Source: Symsagittifera roscoffensis | Lineage: Eukaryota; Xenacoelomorpha; Acoela; Convolutidae | NCBI RefSeq assembly: GCF_963678635.1 | Contig: NC_087064.1 | Coordinates: 10,207,671 to 10,271,670 of the forward strand | Reading direction: 5' to 3' | Length of the DNA: 64,000 nt | In this document: positions 33,153-45,100 of the stretch, piece by piece | How the letters are laid out: every line of letters starts with the position of its first letter | How positions within the stretch are numbered: the stretch's first letter is position 1 | Program-made: the position numbers and the translations under genes | The notes under the pieces: model-generated | What the model was told of the DNA's origin: nothing | The model's database searches: none | Seen by the model: only the letters and a program-made list of their open reading frames with translations

Positions 33153-36100
33153 CTAAGGAAAACGAAGCACTTGAAGTACTGGCATACAAATAGCTATGAA
33201 AACTAATTTTATGTGAGCCTTTTTCAGCGCTTTTGTAAAATTTTGGATATAACGGGTATTATACTTTCTCAGATAGGCAAATCAGAAGAACATTTTTTTG
33301 AAGCAGCTTTTACCGAACATGATTAGCTTTTCTAAAATAAGAGTCTCGAAAATTTTTTGAAGGCAGAGTTAACGATTCGTGCATATCTTACCAAAAAAGC
33401 TGGAGAACATTAAATTTACTGGTTTTGTTTTGGATCTTATCTTTGAGGAAAACCGTTTCTAGGAAGATGTACTGATTTCATGGACAAATAACTGGCCCAA
33501 AGTTGAAAATTGGCATGCTTAAATTCAGGGGAGGATTTGTGGTACTATTTCAAGACCCCCTTTGGTACGCCCCTCTTTGGTACTATTTCAAGACATCAAT
33601 TTTTGGCGGACCGACACTAAATTTTTCTATAGGCGTCAAATTTATTAATTCTACCCGGGCCGAGGTCCGCGGCCTAAATTTATTTCTAATTTTAGCTTCG
33701 TGGTAAGTGTGTTTCATTTAGCTATCGTCTTGTTTTTTTTTAAGATTCATTTAACTATTCTGATTCATGTTTGATTTGAAGGGTTTCTAGCATTCAATTT
33801 TTGTGGTAACGAATTTATTGTTGCCCTAAAAAGATTGCTTATATTTTACGTTGGGACCATGTCTAGGCTTTCTCATGGCGGTCCTGTATGTGACCAGCAA
33901 ATATGTTGATCTAGCTAACTGCACATTAAAAATACATATATACTGGATTATTTGGTAAATCTGCATCTGTATAACGCTTATGCAAGCAAAAAAATCCAAC
34001 AATAATTCCATTATTTAAGCTTTGCGCGACCCATGTTGCGACTTTAAGCGACCCATACTGCGACCCAAATTAGCTATAATGTGACTTTGTGCGACCCAAA
34101 TTAGCTATGTTGTGACTTTTTGCGACCCAAATTAGCTATGGTGCGACATTGCGCGACCCAATTTAGCTATGTTGCGACTTTGTCCGACTCAAGCCTCGTG
34201 CAGAATGATGGAATTTCGGTCGCAGAAAGTCCATTTCGGCTAACCATTTTGATCGCAACATGAGTCGCGGACCTCGGTCCGGGTGGTAATGTACTTCAGG
34301 CTCTCAATTGAAATGTCGGCGGTTCGAGGCCCACCATCATCGATCATTTTTGGCTTTTTTCCGTTGGAGAGTGAATGGTCTTAATCCTTTCTCACTTCTG
34401 AATCATTCGTTCTTACCTTCTTCGCTTGTTCAGGAGGGGGCGACTCCTTCTCCTCCTCATTTTCAGCATCCTCTTCTGTTTTCACACCGCGAACTATTTT
34501 GTTGTTCACGTCTTTCAAAGCCTGAAAAAAAACATACATTTTGAAAGAGTACGTTTTTTTTCAATTTCTCTGTAAAAAATAGTACCCCTTCTATTTTAGT
34601 TGTATCGAATTTGTTGGAAGCGTTTTGGCAATTTCTTAATTTTGATTGCAAAGCAAGGTTAATGAGGGGGACGGTGTTGAAGTTTTCTACCCAAAATCGG
34701 TATGAAAATCTCATTAATCGATCAATTTTGATAATTTTTGGACCAGGGAATCTAATTTTCCTTACGCTTTCGATGGCTTTTTGTGCATTTTTAGCGCCCT
34801 GCTCTTTCGCAAGTTCCAGTGCTTTCTCGTAAGACTCCGCCGCAGCCTGGTACTCCTCCATTTGGGCTGCAAAAACCATCATCAGTATCAAATATGTTAT
34901 TTGCTCGCCCATTACTTGACTTCGGAGACGATATAATGTTCGTATTTTTTTTTCAATGATTTCTTCTTTTTTAAACTCCTTCTTTCCGTAGAATGTTCCA
35001 GGCATCTTTCATGCAAAAAAATATATTCGGTGTCTGCTCACAAAAAAAATAAATTTTGAGTTTGTTGTTCACAAAAAAATATGTTTACGAGGCTGGAAAA
35101 ATTGGAAGTTTTCGTTCCAACTATTGAAAATGGAGAGAAATTTTGTTTTCCGGTATCTTTTATTTTTTCCATGCAAAACCAAATATAATAATCGGAATGG
35201 GTCGAGTGATATATCACATTAAAAGCCTTTACTGATAATTCGAATGACTATAAAAAGCTTCCAAAAATTTGTCCATGTTTCGAGAAAAACCAGTTTAAAA
35301 TTTTAGTCTAATTTCGAACAATTAAAATTGGTCATTTAGGCTAAAAATTGATTAAACTAAACAAAAGTTATTTTTGAAAGCTTCATTTAGCGGTTCCTTG
35401 ACAATATAAAAAAATTTGTAGTTTGTGCTAAAAATTAGAAAGAGTTTCAGATTGTTTGCTTATTATTGGTTTTTTGAAGGCAACTGCATTTAAGAAAGTT
35501 GCCTCGAAGATGGTTGGTGTTTTGGGAATTTTTTTTTGCGTACTCAGTTTTTCATTATATATTTTCAGCGCAATTTGATTCCGAGTGATTCATTGGTACC
35601 TTCGGCCTTTCCGGAGAGTACTAGTGCGTTTATCTGCCAAACTTCGTCGCCGGAGGCCTTGGCAGAGGCCAGAGCCCTCTCACCGTACTCTTTAGCCTCA
35701 GAGTTGTTCTTCAGTTCCAAGTGACAGCGACCTACACAGTATAGTAGAGTCATTAACTACTCATTCATTCATAGTAATTAGTAATCGACTTAATCATTGA
35801 CTTCTGAAACATAAACAGTCTGTTCGATTGCAATTAAGTCCCCGTTCCAAATATAGTTACAAAATTATGAAATGATACTGATTGAGCGTCTGTTTTCATT
35901 GAGAATCCAGTTTTTTTTTCGGTGGAAGTAATTTCAACCAATCAGATTTGAGCATTATACCCCCCCCCCCCCCCCCCCCCCCGGTCGGTATATTCAGCGA
36001 CTCACCTATCTCGTGGTATAGCCATGTTCTCTCTAGTGCCATCTCCGTGGCCGTCTTCGCCCTGCTCTCACCCCTCTTTTCTCCCCCCTCCCCTCCCCCG

Positions 36101-39100
36101 GCCGCTCCATCGCCTCCCCCCTCGCGTGTCTGACTCTTGGGGGTCTGTTGGGTGGTCCTGTTCTGATGCAGCAGCTGCAGTTTGCTTTCCCAGTACTGAA
36201 TGGCTTTGTCGAATTTCTCCAACTTGACACTGACTCGGCCTAGATTGTCCAATGCACGGGAGCTGCCATCAAAATGACCCCTGAAATTTGAAGGCTCCAT
36301 TACGCTACTGTTTTTTGGCCACAACTTGCAAAAAGTGGCCAAAAATATCCTTTTGGCACGTTTTGCGAAATTTAACTTTAAATTGTTTGAAAAATTGTAC
36401 TGCATCGTTCACCAAAAATACGCGTCATTGACTAAATTTATTTGTTTCAGCGGTTGTTGGTATGAAATTTCTCTTAAAAATTGTTAAATTCAATCTATAC
36501 TTGCTACCGTGATAAGTGCTATGTGAGTTCCATGATGAAACAAAAGACGACCAAAAAGAAAAAAAGTATATCTTTATTAAAACCCAAACATTTATTAAAA
36601 ACCTATTTAAAAAAACTTGAACTAAAAGTTATGCTCACATCTCGTCCGATATTTCGAAGTCCTTCTTGAAGCTGGTCTCTGCTGCGGCCAGCTTGCCCTG
36701 TTCCAGCTGAGCAATGCCCTGGAGGCTGTACAAAGTGGCCAGTATCTCCTGCTTGTTGGCCAGATCGTTTTCGTCGTAACTCTTCGCCTCGTCAATTGTC
36801 TCCTTACTTCTTTTTTCCGCTTGCTTGAACTTCTTCTTCTCAAGGTCTGCAAAAAATAGAATGTTCTAGAATTTTTTTGTTACAGTTCACTAAATGTTAG
36901 CTGGTAATTGGGTGTTCAAAACTTAGGGTTCATTTCACTACCTGATAGCTGTAAAGTGGGGTCGTTTCAAACTTTTTACTTGGTGTTTTTCTTGGTTGTC
37001 TTTTTCTACGCAAAAGCTAATTTTTCAGATAGAAAGTATGAGTTAAGGTCATTAAAGTTTCAAATATTATTGAAGAATTTATTCAAAATCAGTAGATTGA
37101 TCTTCATAATTTTTTTTCCAGCTATTAGCTACATTTTCTATAAAAAGTGCAAAAAATTCAGACAGACAAAATTGATAGAACGATCAACCTTGCCATTTCG
37201 ACAGAATTTCTTAATGCTTTTTCGAAGTTTCAGATAACCTGGAGACACAAATTCTTCTGCAAAATTAGTTTTTGCATGCATGTTTTTCCAAAACAGGTCA
37301 CTGTCTATTTTTCAATAAATTTTGTCTGTTCCAACATATTAGTACTTGATATAGATTGAACTACTGACCTTCCTCGATGCGGTCCAGCTGTCTGTGGATG
37401 TATCTCTGAGGGTCATTCTTCTTCAAGTTCGCAGAGGTCACCACCCTCCCACTGCTAGTCCTCTCCTGCTTCTTTGAGTGCAGTCGCGAAGGGTTCTGTT
37501 GGCGCCAGAACTCTTCCCGCTTGTCCAGGTACTCCAGGGTGCTCGAAGTAACCTCCTGGATCTTCTTGCCGCTGTCTGTTTCCGGGTTGGTGATAGCTGA
37601 AAATTGAATGCGTATGTGGAAAATGCGTATGTGTTCCTTTAAAAATAGGAAAGCAAACTCCGCTATCGAACAGTTGAAGTGTAAAGCTTAAGAAAAACGT
37701 GATTGACTTCTAATTTCCAAATAAGCCATTCGTTTTTTTTCTTGGAAATTCGAAAATTGAGTTTTTTTTTTCCAAAAAACAAGTCAGTAATTTTTTTCTG
37801 TTTATTTGCGTTCAATGACTCTTTTCTAATTATCTGTTGGCTGTATTTTTCTGATTTTGTGTTCGTAGTAAGTACACTTGCGCTCGGGTACTAGATTTTT
37901 TCCCGTAAACAACTCTGTTCATAAGATATAGCACGTGAAAGTTACACGTGCTTCAACTTTTGAATAATGATAGATTCAAAATCAGTTCGCTATTCAGTGC
38001 ATCTGGTGTAGCGGTAAGACACCTGTTTGAGACGAGAAAAGCTGGTGGTTCACATCGGGCCGGGACCTTTTTTTGCAAACTAGAATTCTCTGCTGTTTCG
38101 AACTTTCGACCGTCAGTTTATTTTGTCGGCTTAGTTCTCGTAGCATTGTTTCTACATGAAGATTCAATTTTTTTTCTAAATTTTTGGATGTCATTTCTAA
38201 AGCCCCATTAGAAAAGGTAATTGAGTTGCATAATTTTTTGCTAATTTTTTTGTTGACAAACTTCTAAACCTTCGATCAGCAAGTTTTGCATGACAACAAT
38301 TTCGTTTTTGCTTTGACGGGAGTTTACGCAAGTTTTGTTGAAAGTTGCCGTTCAATAAATGTTTTTGGATTTTCATTTAACGCCATCGATAAATCTAGTA
38401 TATCTGGATGAATTTTCCGCAAATTTAACAACATTCTAGACAAAACTTGAAGTTGCAGTTCTAGACAACTGGTCCTGTGAAAACTTTGTCCTGCAAGCAA
38501 TTTGTGCTGTAAGCAACTTGCCTAACAAATTAAATGAATCATTTGAAATTTTCTCAAATGTGCATTTTCGTAAACAAACGCAGATTTTAAGCATGTCTGC
38601 AGTGAAAAAAAAACCTACTGTATTTGATAGTTGTTTTTTTTTTATGTTGGTTTCAAATTTTTACTTCGGTTATTTACGTCAGCCTAAAAGTTTTTCATTG
38701 ATACGTAATCGGCTAGTGGCATCATTTAGTGATGTTGCATGAGCGAAACAATTTCCTATTTGCGCGAGAGTTTGGATGGGATAATTTAAAGTTTATTGAA
38801 AGCTTGAATTTTTTTTCGTGAAAACATTTTTTTTGGCTCAACAATGTCTGCTCCAATATTGCCGGCTTTATTACTTTTGCTTTTTTGTCTTGATATGTTT
38901 GTGTTTTACCAAAAGTGGTGCGACGCTCTGTTTCACCTCTGCGTGAGAATTAATTTTTAGAATGAAAATACAGAGTTTATTGTCTGTGCTTATGCTCATC
39001 ATCTGCTTGCATCCATTTTTGACTATCAAGCAGTGGCGGATCTAAGATTTTCTCGAGGGGAGGGCGGATTTTCGAAAATTAGGATTTTCGCAAGGGAAAG

Positions 39101-42100
39101 GCGGATTTTCGAAAAAAAATTCGAAAATTTTGACGACGTTTTTTTAGGTCAACCAAATTGATTTTCCGAGCTCTCCTAAAGCACTATAAAGACCGTAGAT
39201 AGACCAATATTTCTGCGCCGCAGGCAATTTTTTGAAAAAACAGGTAAAAAAGCCGTTTTTGGGCACTTTTTGCAAAAAAAATTTTGACGAAAAAGATCGC
39301 GCTTTTTTGGCGCGAGGTTCCCCTCAAAGTTAGTATTTATTGGCGCCGAAGGCGACTATAGAAAAATTTAGGGTCGGTCGGCCAAAAATGGATTTCTTAA
39401 AAAGTACCAAAGGGGGGACCCTTTGGGTCGGCAGGGGGTCGAATCCCTGAGAAGAGGGCGTCCCCCCCCCCCCTAAATCCACCCCTGCTATAAAGGAAGT
39501 ATTGCAATTTTGCAAACAATATTACAAACAATTTTGCAAACATCTGAATTATTGTAAACACTATTAAAAAAGCGAAGAGGTGCTAATTCAATTGTTTTTA
39601 CTCTTTTTGATTGCAAAAGCTGTTTTTATGAGAAGGAAGTGGGTTTCACACATTTTTTACCCCCTGACCAACCACTGAGTTTCTCCATACTCAACAAATT
39701 ATTGCATTTGCTGTTTGTGTTTTTATTTTGAAGAAAAAAGTTGTTTTCGAAATTAAGTAGTTAAATTAAACGTACTCTCATCCTCGAGCAGTTTCTGGAG
39801 GAACTCTTTGTCGGAGTAGAGTTGTCCCAGCAACTTCTTGGAGTTCTTCTTGCTCGTCTTCTGGTCCCGCTGACCCCCCTTGCTGCTGCCCCTCCTCCCC
39901 TGATCATCCTTCCTCTTGTCCTGCTCCTTCTTAGCCCCAGCACCTCCTTTTTTCTCCTTCGCTCGCTTCTCCTACAATTTTTACTTAAGTGGTTACCACA
40001 ACAGACTTTAAATGTGAAGGTCTCGGTTCGAATATCGCTCGCTGTCTCCCTTCCTTAGCTATACAGTAGTTGTTATCCTAAAGTTTATTTTGTTTTTTTC
40101 TTGCATTTTTCCTTTTTTGCCATTTTTTTTGGGGTTACGTAGTTTAGTTTGCCTCTGGGTCGATATTTCCTTCTCTTTTTTTTATCAAATAAGTGGTTAG
40201 TTCAAATTTTGTTCAAACAATTAAAATAATTCTAACAGAAATAAAAAGTTTAATTTTTTTTGAAACCTTAATCATCGGATTGAGCTCAAACTTTGCCTGA
40301 AAACTCAGGAAGCTGCATGGCGGAAAATTTTAGCTGTTCATAGTCTGCAACAAGTTGACGACAGGGAGCGCTTTTGAGCAAAAAAAAATGCTTACCGAGA
40401 AAGTGATGTAGTTTTGGGTCTAAAACACAATTTGATAAATAACTGGGTTTGAAATTGTTTCATCAATTTTTGCGAAGAAAGAAATCATTACCAGGTCTCT
40501 ATTGAAATACATTCCCAGGTCTCCCTCCGAACTCAAGTCTTGATTGTCGTCCTCTGAAAAAAATCAGTAGAATTTTTATACAAACCAAAGCTTATTATTT
40601 CTAGTTTTATCATTAATTCGGAAAATGAGTTTCTCTCGTCTGAAAAAGATTCATGCAAAAAATTTCGGATACTTTCCGGCAAAAGTGTTGGCTATTTTTT
40701 GGAGAGTTTTTCAAAGAAACGACGTTTAACTCAAAATTAGGGAAAAGTTTAAAAAAACGGTAATGTTAAATATTTCTAATCCATCTCAAATTCTAAGACC
40801 ACCTTTTTACTAGTTTCACGTACGACAAACAAAATAAAAGTGAAAAATCGTACTCCCGATAGCGTTTTCGATGGCCTCCTGTGACTTCTGGATTCCAATT
40901 CGGAACTCGGCGAAATCCGACCTGGCCTGGAAGCCCCTGTGATAGAACAGCAGAGCGTACTCGAAGTCCCCCATGGCGTAAAGCGCCTCCGCCTTCACCC
41001 ACAGGCCCTGTGCACCAACAGCAAATTAAACCAAAAGCTCAAAAACAGATCAAATATGTCATTTTTTGTTCCTGCTCCTATCATTGCTCGAGTACAGGCA
41101 ATTTTATTTTATTTAGGCCGAAAAAGAATATGTTGAGTGGTCCGTTACTATTATTGATGATAACAAATTAATATAGATAGTCCTTTTTTGAATTTTTTGC
41201 AGGAAAAAGTTCTAACATTTATGCACGCCAAAATGCTTAAGCGATTTGACGATAACTAATTTTTTCAAAATTGATTTGCTAATCGGAAAACAAATTACAC
41301 TCGGCAATATCAAATTTGCAAACAGAAAGAGAATAAAAACTGATTTTTGTCTTAAAAAGTGATTTTAAGTTTAGATTTGAAACCATATTTACACTCGCGA
41401 AGTTTTCTCTTTTTTCCAACCTAAGTCGCAAAAAAGTCCTACTTTTGGTGGCACTTATGAATTGGTAGGCTGCAGTAGCAGTATAATATTATATGCGCTT
41501 TGAAGTTTGGCTAGTAGAAAGTTAACACAGCTGATGCTTTTTTAATTCATCAAAGAACCGAAAAAAGTTATTTGTTTCAAACAGCAGTACAATAATAAAT
41601 GCTCGATTTCAGAAACGTTTAAACTCAATTTATTTCGCATTTTTTTAAATGCATAATTTATATATAATTTGGCTTAATGCTTTCCATTTCATTACATCCA
41701 AAATTGTGTCTTTTTGTATTTGGCGCTACTTTTGCTGCATCGTTTGGCAATTTATTAACATGTAGCTGCGTTATTGATGGCTAGTTTTCTGGGGAATTTG
41801 AAGCATTCGTAGCTGAGTAGTTGGAGACTCAATTTTGCTACATCGCAGATTCGAATATTCGAATTCGACACGAAGCCGAGTTTTTGCTAAATTTCTATCT
41901 TTTCTTATTTAATTTGATAGAGCTGCTTTTTGGTCGTGTTCTCGCAATTGTTTGCAAAGCGCAGCTGTGCCCCTGTGTCAAAAATTATTCATTGATCCAG
42001 TTTTTTCACTTTGGGGGAACATATTCAACACTTTGGGGGTCCCGATCATTAATGATGAATTTTTTTATTCGATTGTTCGATGAATTTTTTTATTCGAATT

Positions 42101-45100
42101 TATTCTCTCTCATTTTGACTTTTTGTTAATGAGGTTTTGAGACTTAGCTTTTCTTTAACTTGTTTAAAATACGCTTGGGTTGTAATACAAGATTTTTTTT
42201 TCCAGCCTAAGACTCTATTGTTTCGATTTTTTTGATCAGTTTCATTGCAATATGTAAACTAGCTATAAAATACAATCAAAGCAGATGATATTAATAAGGG
42301 ATAGTGTCGTTGTTCTGACTTTCGAAAGAAGTAATGAGATACTTGTGATTGGTCTGTTTTGGTTTTTCAAACCAATTTCGACTTTTTAATTAGCAGGTTC
42401 CGACATATTTTTCTAAAACCTTTCAAAGAGTGCAAATATTCTGGTCTGAAAGTTAAAACAGTTTCACTTACAATCAATATTTACTTGTGATGGTGGTTTG
42501 AAAATTGACAGTTAAGTACATTTAAAGCGCCGTATATTTTTTTGCCTAAATCAAACGTCAGCGGTGTATCGAATAGCATAAGGCTTGACCAGCATGAAAT
42601 TTTCAAAACTGAAAATCGTGTCGACTAGCATAAGAATCGAAACACAAAACTGAAGTAGGCAAAATTAAAATCATTTCTCACAATATATGGCCTCCCTACA
42701 AAGGAGTAATTAAACATGCGAATTTTTGGATCTATCTAACAATCCTTTTATATTACCTACTAAAGAATCACCACCCCATTGTGATTGGTCGAAAAGTCGA
42801 CTGAGTGGATTTTTTTAAGTCTTTCCCTCCCTAGGGTAACTAGTAACAAATTGCCCCCCCCCCCAATAAAAAATAATTCAATGGTTAATCATATATAAAT
42901 TTTGTGCCTAGTAACAAATTTTCCGCCTTTTGCAAAGTAAGGGGGATAGTTAACGAGATCTGGCCAACTTAATCTACTTAAAAATCTCCCCCCTACCCCT
43001 ACTTGAAAGGGAGGCGATTGATAGACCCGAAAAAGTTTGTACCGTATAACAAATTGCCCCCCCCTTGTTGCAATTTTTTCACTCCCCACCATCAATTTTT
43101 TCACCATTTCACAATTTGCGCGAGGATCAGTCTTCGGTTCAAGTCATTACAGGTCGTGTTGTGACTGATCACGACAATCGGAAATTAATTTTAGTTTTGA
43201 TTGCTTAATTTCTCAAGTGCTCAAATTCAATTTCTCAGAGGCGCATCTTGCAAATTAAACGCAGTATTATTATTTTGTAAATCTGAGAAATAATGCTATA
43301 AAATTATGGTAGTCGATACTTTTCCATGTTTTCTCATGTTTTCAAACTTGTATGCTAGTCGAGCTTTATGCTAGTCGAGCGGTCACCAAAACGTTGACTG
43401 TTTGGTTGGCGATTTTAAAAAAACTACCAGAAAGAAAACAAACCCGTACCTAGTAAATGTTCTAGTTCAAATCTGAAATAACTTTTTTTTCAGATCTAAT
43501 TTTCAGATCTGAAATGGGTTGAGAAATGTTATATTAACGCTTGGATATTTTAGGAAGGGGTTATTTCAGATCTAACTTCAAATTTGAAGTTTTGTTTTCC
43601 TTGGCTATTTCAGATCTGAAAAATCAATGATTTTGACCCAATTTTTGCTGTTTTTGATACTTTTGTTTATCATAGCTTCTGCTAGATACTAGCAGGTACT
43701 CGGCAAAGTCTCTAACGAGAAACAGCCATAATATGTTTCCCCAAGCATGATATAAACATTAGAAACGCATAAGTAGCCTAATAGAGTAAAAAAATTCATA
43801 GGTTTTTGAAAACTTTTCATTTGTTTGATTTTCGTAATTGTTACACAATTGCTAAATAATTATTACGTAACTGCTCGGCTTTTATAACTGGCTTATTTGT
43901 ATGGTAGCTGGTTTATACTGCGGCTGGTGTGTTAATATATCAAAATAATATTCCATTTAGCACCACTATGATACTGGCATAGGCATAATAAATTCCGAAT
44001 CTGATCTGTACAATAACCTGTGTAATAACCTGTTTAGTTTCAGGCCTACCTTGGTGTAAGTTTGTTCTAGTTCCAGAGCTTCCTCGGCGTCTGCGAGGGC
44101 GGAGTCACTGTCGCCCAAATGCAGATGACAGAGTGCCCTGGCAATGTAACTGGCCTTCAAGTCCACCTCCTCTTTCTCCGCCTGGTCCAGTGCCTAAATT
44201 GCAGTCAGTGTTGACACATTTGTTGCTAACGAAACTTTTTAGCTAACCTTCGACAACAGAATTAAGACGGGGAATTTTTGTGCGTTTTAGAATTACTTGT
44301 GCTTCTTAAAATTATAGCTTTGAAGTTTTGTTATTTTTATGGCTCCTACTGTTAACCATATGCGAAAGAAACATATGACGCAGGGTATTTATTTTTTTAC
44401 ATAATTTTTTTATCGACCGATGACTCGAAAAAGTCAAACAAAGCATTAAAATGCATAGAATGCTTTGCATAGGCGGGTTTGATTACCTTTTTTTGATGAA
44501 CCTTTTTTAGGTCGACCAAAATGATTTTCCGAGCCACTTCCAAAACACTATTAAAACCCCTTTTTGACAAAAATTTTGAATGTTGACCTAAAATTTAAAC
44601 CAAGCAAGTTCAAGATTTTTGGCAACTATGGCTGTGTTTGATTTGCGTCTTTTCTAAGGTGTTAGCCAGGGCTGGATCTAAGAGAATCTCGAAGATGGAT
44701 GTTCAAAAAGAGTTTAGAGTATATCTTCTGAGCTCTCCTGAAAGGCCAAAGAGACCCAAATAAAGTAAAATATTCTGTGCAGCTGGCCCATGTTTTCAAT
44801 AATGAGCCAGAAATGGCGTTTTCAGCACTTATTGGAAACTTTGACCAATGTTTACGTTAAACCCTTAAAGTTGATGCAGAAGAACTAGTGCTAACTACTT
44901 CTATGGTTATGATTCTTATTCTAGCAACCATTTCTGGTTTCATTTGTGGCTCTTTGCGAGTTTTTGCACCGAAAGTTACAGAAAATGAGGATTAAAAATG
45001 GTTCATACGGCTACTTGCATATATAAGAGGTTGTAAGAACCGGCTCTTTTGTTCATGTTGTCACATTCTATTGCACTTAAAACCATCAGAAGTTTTTTAA

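Noticed and set aside
34021-34195. CRISPR-like regular repeats
   Set aside because: The units are contiguous with no spacers, inside an inverted-repeat element of an animal genome.
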